NCBI RefSeq assembly: GCF_003852495.1
Contig: NZ_QAJI01000003.1
Span: forward strand, 272,497 to 336,496
Reading direction: 5' to 3'
Length of the DNA: 64,000 nucleotides
Source of the DNA: Taibaiella sp. KBW10
GTDB taxonomy: Bacteria; Bacteroidota; Bacteroidia; Chitinophagales; Chitinophagaceae
Position 1 is the stretch's first letter. Every line of letters starts with the position of its first letter. Position numbers and translations under genes: made by a program. The notes beneath the pieces are model-generated. The model worked only from the letters and a program-made list of their open reading frames with translations, made no database searches and was not told the DNA's origin. This document shows positions 1 to 8,083 of the stretch, in pieces.

Positions 1-39
1 TTTCGGCGCTTTATTTTATTGATAATCTTAATTATTGTT

Positions 40-1308
40 TTAGAAAAATTTCATCAGGTTGTCCCTACCGGTACCATTAGATACATATTGTACTTTCGTG
101 CCCAAATAGGTTTCAATGAATTGACAATAGTCCGTAAAAGTCTTTGGCAATTGATCCAAAGTAGTACAGTCACTGATTCTTTGCTCAGTCCAACCCTTAA
201 AAGATTGATATACCGGCTCAATAGCCATGTCACAAATATCAAAAGGCATTTCGGAAGTTTCCTCTCCGGCAACCTTATATGCAGTGGCCATTTTGATTTC
301 GTCAAACTCATCCATTACATCGGCCTTCGTGATGATCAACCTTGTTACGCCGCTCAACATAATCGTATAACGTAAAGCAACCAGATCAATCCAACCGCAA
401 CGTCTCGGGCGTTTGGTAACCGCGCCAAATTCGTTTCCGGCTTTACGCAAGGCTTCTCCGGTCTCGTCATGCAGCTCCGTAGGGAACGGTCCGCTACCAA
501 CCCTGGTACAATAAGCCTTCGTAATCCCGTATACTTCACCTATCATAGAAGGTGCAATACCTAAACCGGTACATACGCCTGCTGTGATCGTATTGGAAGA
601 GGTTACAAAAGGATAAGTACCATAATCCACATCAAGCATAGAGCCTTGTGCCCCTTCGGCCAATACTCTTTTGCCGTTCGCAATATGATTGTTCAGCCAA
701 TATTCTCCGTTCACCACATTTAATTGCTGTAAATAAGCAATGGCTTCAAAGAAATCCTGCTCCCATTCCTGCCAGGCAAGCTCCATATTATATAAACGAA
801 GCATTTCAATATGTTTCGTTTTCAATTTTTCATAACGCTGCATCCAATCGGCCGCCATTACATCACCTACTCTAAGGCCATTTCTACCGGTCTTATCCAT
901 ATAAGCCGGTCCGATACCTTTTAGCGTAGACCCTATTTTATCAGACCCTTTTGCCTGCTCAGAAGCGGCATCCAAAGCCCTGTGTGTCGGTAAGATGATA
1001 TGTGCTTTATGAGAAATGAACAGGTTTTCCGCTACCGGCACCCCTAAAGCTTTTAAGCCCTCGATTTCTTCTTTTAAAGTCACCGGGTCAATCACGACCC
1101 CATTTCCGATCAGGTTCAGTTTATTTTCCTGAAAAACACCGGAAGGTATGGTACGTAGTACAACCTTTTGACCATTTACGTAAAGAGTATGACCCGCATT
1201 AGGGCCACCTTGAAAGCGTGCAATGATCTCGTACTGAGCGGCAAGATAATCTACAATTTTACCTTTACCCTCGTCTCCCCATTGCAAACCTATTAATACA
1301 TCTACCAT
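40..1308 (-). CDS. purA: Adenylosuccinate synthetase
   Basis: Joins IMP and aspartate using GTP to give adenylosuccinate, the first committed step from IMP to AMP, in the cytosol. The 422-residue length is normal for the family. The N-terminal phosphate-binding motif GDEGKGK is at residues 11-17, with the catalytic Asp12 and His40 (in NAGH) in place, and the IMP/GTP-site blocks VAxxxGAQGxxLD-like (here LAEGAQGSMLDVDYGTYP) and TKRPRRCGW are intact. The start is a clear ATG opening MVDVLIGLQWG. A -7 box (TAATTTTG on the minus strand) lies just upstream at 1328-1335. The gene is alone on its strand apart from the tRNA-Glu pair upstream, which has its own terminator. Identity is very secure. Confidence 0.98.
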   Translation of the reverse strand: MVDVLIGLQWGDEGKGKIVDYLAAQYEIIARFQGGPNAGHTLYVNGQKVVLRTIPSGVFQENKLNLIGNGVVIDPVTLKEEIEGLKALGVPVAENLFISHKAHIILPTHRALDAASEQAKGSDKIGSTLKGIGPAYMDKTGRNGLRVGDVMAADWMQRYEKLKTKHIEMLRLYNMELAWQEWEQDFFEAIAYLQQLNVVNGEYWLNNHIANGKRVLAEGAQGSMLDVDYGTYPFVTSSNTITAGVCTGLGIAPSMIGEVYGITKAYCTRVGSGPFPTELHDETGEALRKAGNEFGAVTKRPRRCGWIDLVALRYTIMLSGVTRLIITKADVMDEFDEIKMATAYKVAGEETSEMPFDICDMAIEPVYQSFKGWTEQRISDCTTLDQLPKTFTDYCQFIETYLGTKVQYVSNGTGRDNLMKFF

Positions 1309-1327
1309 AGCTTATTGAAGTAAAGCG

Positions 1328-1335
1328 CAAAATTA
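1328..1335 (-). promoter_or_regulatory. -7 promoter box of purA
   Basis: TAATTTTG on the minus strand fits the Bacteroidota -7 consensus TAnnTTTG and lies 20 bases before the purA ATG. I see no good -33 TTTG at the usual 19-base spacing, so strength is uncertain. Confidence 0.5.
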
Positions 1336-1385
1336 AGGAATCTTTTGGGCTAAAAAAGTATTTTTATCAACAAGGGGAAAATAAA

Positions 1386-1420
1386 AAAAGCCTTCTATCA
1401 AAAAATGATAAAAGGCTTTT
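1386..1420 (-). terminator. Terminator after the tRNA-Glu pair
   Basis: A 15-base inverted repeat with one mismatch and a five-base loop. Read on the minus strand it is followed by a run of T, so it should end transcription of the two tRNA-Glu genes before purA. Confidence 0.75.
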
Positions 1421-1427
1421 GTAAGGG

Positions 1428-1499
1428 TACCACGTACGGGAATCGAACCCGTGATTCCTCCGTGAAAGGGAGGCGTCTTAACCCCTTGACCAACGCGGC
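1428..1499 (-). tRNA. tRNA-Glu (anticodon TTC), copy 1
   Basis: Folds as a 72-base tRNA on the minus strand: acceptor GCCGCGT pairs with ACGTGGT, the anticodon stem CCTCC/GGAGG encloses loop CTTTCAC with anticodon TTC, and the T arm has the normal TTCGATT loop. The CCA end is not encoded. It is identical in sequence to the copy 29 bases upstream, with which it is surely co-transcribed. Confidence 0.96.
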
Positions 1500-1528
1500 T
1501 AAAAAACGACTATTTTAAAATTACTCTG

Positions 1529-1600
1529 TACCACGTACGGGAATCGAACCCGTGATTCCTCCGTGAAAGGGAGGCGTCTTAACCCCTTGACCAACGCGGC
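1529..1600 (-). tRNA. tRNA-Glu (anticodon TTC), copy 2
   Basis: The second, identical 72-base tRNA-Glu with the same anticodon loop CTTTCAC. It lies first in the transcript on the minus strand, 29 bases before copy 1. Both start with G1 facing U72, a wobble pair at the top of the acceptor stem. Confidence 0.96.
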
Positions 1601-1657
1601 AGTCGTTTCTTGTTTTGGGATTGCAAAGGTAAACACTTCTTTTTTAAAAACAAAATT

Positions 1658-2329
1658 TTATTTTATTAAAGATTTTTTTGAGCTGGAATGCCCTGTATTC
1701 CACCCTTTATGTGCCCCTCCTTCATGTGGTAATTTGGGTCGTTCGGTCGCCGGCAACCCTATGGGTTGGGCATAATTGATTTCTTTCAGTAAAATATCGA
1801 CCTGATACTCGGCCTCCCTGACCAAATGGCCCGTCACCGGATTATAATAGCGCCAGTTTCCATGTTTCGTATATCCCTGTTCTGAAGGTGTGGCCACCAA
1901 AGTATCGATCAGGGTAATGGGATTGGTCACCAAAAAGGTATCATAAGCGTATTTAGAATAGATACCCCTATAGTTTCCGATGCAATACAATTTTCCATTT
2001 TCGAAATATTGTGCCTGCCCGTTGAGTACATTCTGCTTATAATTTTCTATAGCGATTAACTGCTGCTCTTTACTCAGCTTATACCACAAACCCGTCTTCT
2101 GATCATCTTTATAAGCCCCGAACTCCATATAAGCCGGATCTCCAAACTGTCCAGGTACATTATAAAACCACATACCCTGCTTGCGGTTTTGCTTGTCCTT
2201 TTTATTCAGGTTTTCGTCTGCAGCAGACTTCACCTCTTTGCTATTCTGCGCCAATACGGGTATTATCCCTAACCCAAAAGACACACAACTCAACCCTACA
2301 CAAAGCATTATGCTCTTTATTCTTTTCAT
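1658..2329 (-). CDS. Secreted protein with YwqK/MORN-like repeats
   Basis: A 223-residue protein that I cannot assign to a pathway. It starts with a signal peptide (MKRIKSIMLCVGL..., cleaved near VLAQ, about residue 28). The body has short tandem units of the kind QGMWFYN, TGLWYKL, NGQAQYFENGKL and HGNWRYYNPVTG, which look like the toothpaste-tube-like YwqK/MORN_2 repeats found in many exported Bacteroidota proteins. Two TTG codons lie directly before the ATG at 2329; I take the ATG as the start because it gives a compact signal peptide. The C-terminal 40 residues are polar and Ser/Lys-rich. It is a single gene, divergent from the gene at 2433. Confidence 0.7.
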   Translation of the reverse strand: MKRIKSIMLCVGLSCVSFGLGIIPVLAQNSKEVKSAADENLNKKDKQNRKQGMWFYNVPGQFGDPAYMEFGAYKDDQKTGLWYKLSKEQQLIAIENYKQNVLNGQAQYFENGKLYCIGNYRGIYSKYAYDTFLVTNPITLIDTLVATPSEQGYTKHGNWRYYNPVTGHLVREAEYQVDILLKEINYAQPIGLPATERPKLPHEGGAHKGWNTGHSSSKKSLIK

Positions 2330-2410
2330 CAACAATTTAATTTCAATATTAATTCTATGTCAAAATAACGTAATTTTAGCTTATTACGTGTGTAAGCCAT
2401 ATTTTAATAT

Positions 2411-2418
2411 TAATTTTG
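2411..2418 (+). promoter_or_regulatory. -7 promoter box for the 2433-4315 operon
   Basis: TAATTTTG matches TAnnTTTG and ends 14 bases before the ATG at 2433. It supports that ATG over the far upstream in-frame start at 2181, which lies inside the divergent gene. Confidence 0.5.
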
Positions 2419-2432
2419 CCTCATATTCTTCT

Positions 2433-3233
2433 ATGCGATTCTTCTTCCTGCTTTTATTCCTCTATTGTTTATCCCCTTCAAGGGAGCTAAAGGCGCAGGA
2501 ATTATTACAGCAAAAAGTTCTGGCCAATGCGGTAAATATGACGACCGACGAGCTCGGTAATATTTATATTACCTTTTCCGATAATAGCCTGGTCAAATAT
2601 AACAGCAACGGGGACAGCCTGGGGAACTTCCGAAGTATCCAAAATGGCCCTTTACAAATTGTCGATGCCAGTAACCCGCTCAAATTGCTGTTGTTTTATC
2701 CCGATTATTCCAAAGTTGTCTTTCTTGACCGGATGATGAGCTTTAAGAATGAGCTGGATTTAAAAAAGCTGAAACTCTACCAAACTACCGCGATCGGTAT
2801 GGCCCGTGACGGGAATATCTGGGTTTTCGATGCCAATACGATCCGTTTATTGAAAATAGATGATAACCTTAGCCTGTTGCAACAAAGTGATGATCTCCGT
2901 TCTGCTTTGGGCGATGTGTTACAGGCCACCCAAATCATTGATAAAGACCGGAAAATCTATGTTTTAGACAGTCTTAAGGGCTTATATGTGTTCGATCAGT
3001 TTGCCAGTATTTTAAATAATATAAATTTGTTCCATGTGAAACATATACAGGTATTTAACAACACACTGATATATAATACTGCAGATAGTTTAGTGAGTTA
3101 TGACTTCAATAGCCTTCAGGAAAAGAAAATACCCCTACCCCAAACAACCGGTTTTATTTGTGCCCGGATCGAAAAAGAACGTTTATTCTACCTGTATAAA
3201 GACAAGCTGGAAATATACCGGCTGAACAATTAA
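2433..3233 (+). CDS. Exported propeller-like protein of unknown function
   Basis: 266 residues starting MRFFFLLLFLYCL, a signal peptide ending near LKAQ (about residue 22). The rest has about six repeated strand patterns (for example GNIYITFSDNSLVKYNSNGDSLGNF, IWVFDANTIRLLKIDDN, IYVLDSLKGLYVFDQF), consistent with a six-bladed beta-propeller that is soluble in the periplasm or lipid-free at the surface. No catalytic motif is visible. The longer open frame from 2181 overlaps the divergent gene and puts the signal peptide in the interior, so I reject it. It is followed after 23 bases by a MarC gene, so the three genes to 4315 are probably one operon. Confidence 0.7.
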   Translation: MRFFFLLLFLYCLSPSRELKAQELLQQKVLANAVNMTTDELGNIYITFSDNSLVKYNSNGDSLGNFRSIQNGPLQIVDASNPLKLLLFYPDYSKVVFLDRMMSFKNELDLKKLKLYQTTAIGMARDGNIWVFDANTIRLLKIDDNLSLLQQSDDLRSALGDVLQATQIIDKDRKIYVLDSLKGLYVFDQFASILNNINLFHVKHIQVFNNTLIYNTADSLVSYDFNSLQEKKIPLPQTTGFICARIEKERLFYLYKDKLEIYRLNN

Positions 3234-3256
3234 TTCACCTTAAGACATTATAGTTT

Positions 3257-3841
3257 ATGAACGAACTGAGCCATATCAATTTCAATGAGATTGTAACAAT
3301 CTCCCTCACCCTTTTTGCCGTAATCGACATTTTGGGTTCCATACCGGTGCTGATCGGTATTAAGAAAAAAATGGGGGATATCAGTGCCCTGACCGCTACG
3401 GTAGTATCCGGTGCCTTAATGATTCTGTTCTTTATGGCAGGTAATGATATCTTAAAGTTTATGGGCCTGGATGTATCTTCCTTCGCCATAGCCGGTTCGA
3501 TTATTATCTTTATTTTGGGACTGGAGATGATCCTGGGCATGGAATTTTTCAAACCGGATGGTGGCTCTGCCAAAACCGGCAGCATTGTCCCCATCGCTTT
3601 CCCACTGATTGCCGGTTCGGGTACGCTGACTACAGTATTATCTTTAAAATCGGCTTATCACCAGTATAATGTATTGATTGGTATCATCATTAACCTGATC
3701 ATTATTTTCATCTGTATTCGCTCGCTGAATGCGCTGGAGAAATTACTGGGTCCTGCGGGTATCCTAGTGATCCGCAAATTTTTCGGGGTAATCCTGATTG
3801 CCATTGCTGTGAAAATATTCAAGGAAAATATCAAATTATAA
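3257..3841 (+). CDS. MarC family integral membrane protein
   Basis: 194 residues with six predicted membrane segments, in the usual MarC (UPF0056) size range. Family hallmarks are visible: the start FAVIDILGSIPVLIGI, the central GxxILxFxG-like helix, and the conserved IVPIAFPLIAGSGTLTTVL segment. MarC proteins were once thought to confer multiple antibiotic resistance, but that role was not supported; their substrate remains unknown. It is the middle gene of a probable operon with the propeller-like protein (23 bases upstream) and a small membrane protein (30 bases downstream). Confidence 0.9.
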   Translation: MNELSHINFNEIVTISLTLFAVIDILGSIPVLIGIKKKMGDISALTATVVSGALMILFFMAGNDILKFMGLDVSSFAIAGSIIIFILGLEMILGMEFFKPDGGSAKTGSIVPIAFPLIAGSGTLTTVLSLKSAYHQYNVLIGIIINLIIIFICIRSLNALEKLLGPAGILVIRKFFGVILIAIAVKIFKENIKL

Positions 3842-3871
3842 AACGCTTTACCCCCTGTCATTCCAATCTTT

Positions 3872-4315
3872 ATGGAAGAAACCAACTACGCTAACCGGAA
3901 AATCATTATCCTCGCTTCGGGACTAATTGTACTGAACTGGATCATGAGTTTTTTGCTGACATATATTACGATTGCCGTAACGCCTTTTCTGTATATTATC
4001 GTTGCGGCGATGATCTGTATTCTTACCCAGCAACTCAATCTAGTATATAAATCGCTGATTATTGCTTTGCTGATTATCATTAATGACCTGGTACTGAAAT
4101 GGACAACCCAAGCCTACAAGCTGCCTGAAAACATGGAATTCATTAATTTAATGCGCCTGCTGGGCATGATTCCGGCTTATCTTACTGTGCTGATCGATGC
4201 CTTAGTTACCAAAAAACGCAGCATTGGGGAGAAGGTATTGGCTATTGTACTCTTCCCTGCACTGATAGCTGCTTATATTTTTGGTACGGCCTTGATTGTT
4301 AATAACATACCATAA
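3872..4315 (+). CDS. Small integral membrane protein, unknown function
   Basis: 147 residues, most of them hydrophobic, with about four to five membrane segments (roughly residues 10-30, 33-52, 57-75, 88-107 and 122-143) and short charged loops (KKRSIGEK). I recognise no family. It lies 30 bases after the MarC gene on the same strand, so it is likely co-transcribed and may work with it. No terminator is visible directly downstream. Confidence 0.65.
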   Translation: MEETNYANRKIIILASGLIVLNWIMSFLLTYITIAVTPFLYIIVAAMICILTQQLNLVYKSLIIALLIIINDLVLKWTTQAYKLPENMEFINLMRLLGMIPAYLTVLIDALVTKKRSIGEKVLAIVLFPALIAAYIFGTALIVNNIP

Positions 4316-4655
4316 ATCAATTGTATCCCGACCCGATTATAAATATTACTTGGAGTTTGGGCGGTATTACAACCCTTCATTTGAGCAAATCTAGATCGGC
4401 TGCGCCGGTTTTATGGAATCGTACGTAAAACGGCTCCAAAACGGATACCTATTTCCGGCAAAAAGCCGTTATGATGAACAAAGTCGCTTTTCAAGCCATT
4501 TTCCATAAGAAGTTAGTAAACAAGGAACTTGTATTGGGCGTAAGTTTAAGTTGCTCTTAGGATTTCTAATTTTAAAATCCTGATCATTTAGCCTAATTTT
4601 GAGCCACTTTTACTGCGGCAACGCGGTTACCCTAATCTTTATAAAAATCTAAATA
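4316..4655 (+). other. Gene-free stretch before the cystathionine enzyme
   Basis: 340 bases with no credible coding frame. The only recognisable parts are the promoter at 4571-4601 and a short leader hairpin at 4615-4628. The remainder shows no tRNA, repeat or terminator that I can see. Confidence 0.6.
4571..4601 (+). promoter_or_regulatory. Promoter of the cystathionine gamma-synthase/lyase gene
   Basis: TTTA at 4571-4574, a 19-base spacer, then TAATTTTG at 4594-4601. This is close to the Bacteroidota pattern TTTG-N19-TAnnTTTG. It implies a leader of about 45-50 bases containing a five-base-pair hairpin closed by a GCAA tetraloop. Confidence 0.6.
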
Positions 4656-5813
4656 ATGAGTGCAGACAAAAAATACGGCATTGGTACTACGTTAATTCAT
4701 GCAGGTGTAACACCGGATCCGAGTACAGGGGCCATTATGACCCCTATTTTCCAAACCTCTACTTATGTACAGGATGCCCCGGACGAGCATAAAGGATATG
4801 ATTATTCCCGTGCCGGCAACCCGACCCGTACTGCTTTGGAAAATGCTTTGGCCGGTATCGAACATGGCGCGTATGGCCTGGCTTTTAGCAGCGGTGTAGC
4901 GGCTACAGATGCCATTATTCGCTTGCTTCATCCCGGAGACGAAGTAATTGCGGCTAATGATATGTATGGTGGTACTTATCGCTTGTTTGAAAAATTGTTT
5001 GTAAAATTCGGCATCCGCTTTCAATATGTAGATATGAAAGATCCCGAAAACATTCGAAAAGCCATTAATCCAAATACGAAACTGATCTGGACGGAAACCC
5101 CGACCAATCCCCTGATTAACATTACTGATATTGAGGCGGTAGCTGCTATTACCAAGGAAGCTAAGGTGCTTTTATGTGTTGACAATACCTTTGCCTCTCC
5201 CTATTTGCAAAATCCATTAGATCTGGGTGCGGATATAGTGATGCACTCGGCAACCAAATACTTGGGCGGACATAGCGATGTGATCTTAGGCGCGGTAATT
5301 GTGAATGACAAACAACTGAGAGACGATCTGTTTTTTATTCAGAAAAGCAGTGGTGCCGTACCGGGACCTCAGGACTGTTTCCTGGTCTTAAGAGGGATCA
5401 AAACCCTGCACGTACGTATGGACAGGCATTGTGAAAACGGCGAAAAAGTAGCCCATTTCCTGCGCAACCATGATAAAGTAGCTAAAGTGCACTGGGCAGG
5501 TTTTGAAGACCATCCCGGCCATGCTGTGGCCAAAAAGCAGATGCGCGGTTTTGGCGGTATGATCAGTTTTGAACTGAAAGATGACAGCCCCGAAAATGTA
5601 AAAAGAATGCTGATGTCCACTAAATTGATTGCCCTGGCAGAAAGTTTAGGTGGTGTAGAATCCCTGATCAATCATCCGGCAACGATGACACATGCATCCA
5701 TTCCTCGTGAAGAACGCCTCAAAAATGGTCTTTCTGATGGCCTGATCCGTCTGAGCACGGGTATTGAAGACGTAGCTGATATTATCAACGATTTAAACCA
5801 GGCTATCGGATAG
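4656..5813 (+). CDS. Cystathionine gamma-synthase or gamma-lyase (PLP enzyme)
   Basis: A 385-residue member of the Cys/Met-metabolism PLP enzyme family, cytosolic. The PLP-binding lysine is Lys201 in SATKYLGGHSD; the substrate and cofactor contacts YSRAGNPTR (residues 50-58), SSGVAAT and DNTFASPYLQNP are intact. It either makes cystathionine from an activated homoserine and cysteine (gamma-synthase) or splits cystathionine (gamma-lyase). Sequence alone does not separate the two, so I give no gene symbol. It is preceded by a promoter and short leader and followed after 46 bases by the OstA-like gene, which may be co-transcribed by chance. No sulfur-metabolism partner lies next to it. Confidence 0.93.
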   Translation: MSADKKYGIGTTLIHAGVTPDPSTGAIMTPIFQTSTYVQDAPDEHKGYDYSRAGNPTRTALENALAGIEHGAYGLAFSSGVAATDAIIRLLHPGDEVIAANDMYGGTYRLFEKLFVKFGIRFQYVDMKDPENIRKAINPNTKLIWTETPTNPLINITDIEAVAAITKEAKVLLCVDNTFASPYLQNPLDLGADIVMHSATKYLGGHSDVILGAVIVNDKQLRDDLFFIQKSSGAVPGPQDCFLVLRGIKTLHVRMDRHCENGEKVAHFLRNHDKVAKVHWAGFEDHPGHAVAKKQMRGFGGMISFELKDDSPENVKRMLMSTKLIALAESLGGVESLINHPATMTHASIPREERLKNGLSDGLIRLSTGIEDVADIINDLNQAIG

Positions 5814-5859
5814 CAGGTCACTCTTATATCCTTTTATACAGAGTACCTTAAACCTAAAT

Positions 5860-8010
5860 ATGAAGGTTGTAACACAAATAGCCCTATACTGTTTTATACT
5901 ACTGCTTGCTGCTGTGCCGGGTATGGCGCAGCAGCAAGTTCCTGTTGTGGCTAATGATACGGCCAAAAACAGCAATACCTCCTTTATTGAAATCCTGAAT
6001 TCTGAGTATACAGACATCGTTAAGGTGGGTACTGAACAGGTAACTAAGATCGTGGGCAATGTAAAGCTGCGCAATGGTACAGATATGTTGTACTGCGACA
6101 GTGCGGTCTTATACCAGAATAAAAAAGTAGCCGAGGCCTTTGGTAATGTCTCCATAGAGCAGGCCGATGGCACGGAAGCCTTTGCCGACTACCTTAAATA
6201 TACCGGTGGCAGCAAAACGGTATATATGAAGGGAGATGTGATTCTTACCGATAATAAAGGCAATGAATTATGGTCTGATGAAGTGGATTATAACCTGAGC
6301 ACTAAAGTGGGTAAGTTTTACAAAACAGGTACTTTAAAAAATGAATCCACCCTACTCTCCAGTAAATACGGAGAATATAATCTTAAATCAAAAGATGCCC
6401 GTTTTAAGGGTGATGTGGTGGTGAATGACCCTGAGTATACCGTCACTTCTGAAGATATTGGCTATAATACAGACACGAAACTGGTTCGTTTTTATGCTCC
6501 TGCAGTGGTTCAGAATGAAAGTACCTATCTGGTAGCCAAGGCGGGAACCTATGATGCCAAAAATAAGATTGCAAAGTTTCTGGGACGCTCTAATATGATC
6601 CATAATGCGCAATTTATAGAGGCCGATGATATTAAATATAATAAAGTGTCGGGCTGGGCGGTCGCAAAAGGCAATGTTGTGGCGATTGATACGGCGATGA
6701 AAACAACCTTATACAGTGGCTTTGCGGTATATAATGAGATTTCGGAGAAAATGACAGCGACGGATCATCCCATTATGAAACGAAAAGACGGAAAGGATAG
6801 CCTGTTTATCTTTTCGGACACCGTATTCAGTGAGCCGGTTGCTAACCTGAAACGTCCGGATGCCGGACCGATCGATACGGCTAAAGTACAGCTGGACAAG
6901 CTGATTAATGAATTACAATCCGGGATTGAAGTGGACAGCACTAAAATCCCTTTACAAGTTCCTGCGGCCAGGGATTCTTTGGGCGCTAAGTTGCCTAAAG
7001 ATAGCATTGCTCATCCTGCTGACAGCCTTATTCATGTTCAAGCGACAGACACCCCGATCACTGCGGCCGATAGCCTCAACCTACCGGAAGAAGCGCCTTT
7101 GGACCTTCCTCAGATGAATATTGCAGGCAGCGATAGCCTTGCAGACCATAACAATACCGATACCATACGGCATGCCGTAGACCTGAACCCGGCAGATAGC
7201 CTGGAAGCGACAGGTGATCGCCCACAACGGCCAAAGCATGGCATCGGAGAAAACCCGGAGCAAAAAATCTTTGAAAAAGGAACACAAGGCACTAAAGAGG
7301 GGGAACAAAAACCCCGGTATTTCATTGCCTATCATAATGTAAAAGTGTATGCCGATTCGGCACAGGCTAAATGTGATAGCCTTCGCTATTCTCAGCTGGA
7401 CTCCCTGATGATTCTGTATAAAAATCCGGTGATCTGGGGCAGACAAAGCCAGATATTAGGCGATACGATCTATGCGCTGTTGGACAGCAGTAAGATACAG
7501 GAAGTATATGTTCCGAAAAATGCGATTGTCATTCAGCAGAATGGCCCCGCAAAAGCAGGTATGTTCGACCAGATACAAGGGAGCCGGATTCATGCTTTCT
7601 TTGTTAATAATGAATTGGATTCTGCTGTAGCCTACCCTAATGCAGAAACGATTTATTTTGCTAAGGATGACGATGACGCTTACCTTGGGGCTTCCCAGGC
7701 TTCCAGCACGCGTTTACGGATTCAGTTTAAAAACCGTAAGATTAAGAAAATCCATTACCTTTTGGATTTCAAACAAACCATGACCCCCATGAGGAATGCG
7801 GATCCGGAAGCGCTAAGGCTCAGCCGCTTTAAATGGCGGGAAGCGGAAAGACCTAAATCATTGGAGGAACTTATGAAAGACGCTACCCCTTTTCAAAGAC
7901 TACAAATTTTAGATCAACCAGAACCCGCTGTAGCCGACAAAGAAGCGCCGAAAGAAGATCAGAAAAAGGAGCCAAAACAAAAGAAAAAGGGTAAGCAGAA
8001 AAAGAAATAA
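5860..8010 (+). CDS. OstA/LptA-like periplasmic protein
   Basis: 716 residues. A signal peptide ends near GMAQ (residue 24). Residues about 40-340 repeat a beta-strand pattern (NVKLRNGTDMLYCDSAVLY, GDVILTDNKGNELWSDEVDYNL, GDVVVNDPEYTVTSEDIGYN) typical of the OstA_2/LptA-like fold that in other bacteria carries lipopolysaccharide across the periplasm. A low-complexity Asp/Ser/Pro linker follows (about 340-470), then a second OstA-like part (about 480-630) and a strongly basic KKKGKQKKK tail. It is far longer than Escherichia coli LptA (about 185 residues) but has the usual layout for Bacteroidota. A role in envelope lipid transport is likely but inferred. A strong terminator follows. Confidence 0.85.
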   Translation: MKVVTQIALYCFILLLAAVPGMAQQQVPVVANDTAKNSNTSFIEILNSEYTDIVKVGTEQVTKIVGNVKLRNGTDMLYCDSAVLYQNKKVAEAFGNVSIEQADGTEAFADYLKYTGGSKTVYMKGDVILTDNKGNELWSDEVDYNLSTKVGKFYKTGTLKNESTLLSSKYGEYNLKSKDARFKGDVVVNDPEYTVTSEDIGYNTDTKLVRFYAPAVVQNESTYLVAKAGTYDAKNKIAKFLGRSNMIHNAQFIEADDIKYNKVSGWAVAKGNVVAIDTAMKTTLYSGFAVYNEISEKMTATDHPIMKRKDGKDSLFIFSDTVFSEPVANLKRPDAGPIDTAKVQLDKLINELQSGIEVDSTKIPLQVPAARDSLGAKLPKDSIAHPADSLIHVQATDTPITAADSLNLPEEAPLDLPQMNIAGSDSLADHNNTDTIRHAVDLNPADSLEATGDRPQRPKHGIGENPEQKIFEKGTQGTKEGEQKPRYFIAYHNVKVYADSAQAKCDSLRYSQLDSLMILYKNPVIWGRQSQILGDTIYALLDSSKIQEVYVPKNAIVIQQNGPAKAGMFDQIQGSRIHAFFVNNELDSAVAYPNAETIYFAKDDDDAYLGASQASSTRLRIQFKNRKIKKIHYLLDFKQTMTPMRNADPEALRLSRFKWREAERPKSLEELMKDATPFQRLQILDQPEPAVADKEAPKEDQKKEPKQKKKGKQKKK

Positions 8011-8022
8011 GCTGAAAATAGG

Positions 8023-8073
8023 ATATAAAAAAAAGTTGCGCGCCGCTATGCGGCGCGCAACTTTTTTTTATAT
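8023..8073. terminator. Bidirectional terminator with a 24-bp perfect stem
   Basis: A perfect 24-base inverted repeat around the three-base loop TAT. The core is GC-rich (GTTGCGCGCCGC) and flanked by eight A on one side and eight T on the other, so it works in both directions. It separates the convergent genes ending at 8010 and 8084. Confidence 0.95.
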
Positions 8074-8083
8074 AAAGTCCGCT

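Noticed and set aside
2181-2432. Upstream extension of the propeller-like gene
   Set aside because: It overlaps the divergent gene at 1658-2329 and would bury the signal peptide in the middle of the protein.
4500-4655. Possible SAM-I riboswitch before the cystathionine enzyme gene
   Set aside because: The CTTATC-AGAG and GGNNGAGGGA blocks are missing, and the promoter lies too close to the gene for a full aptamer.
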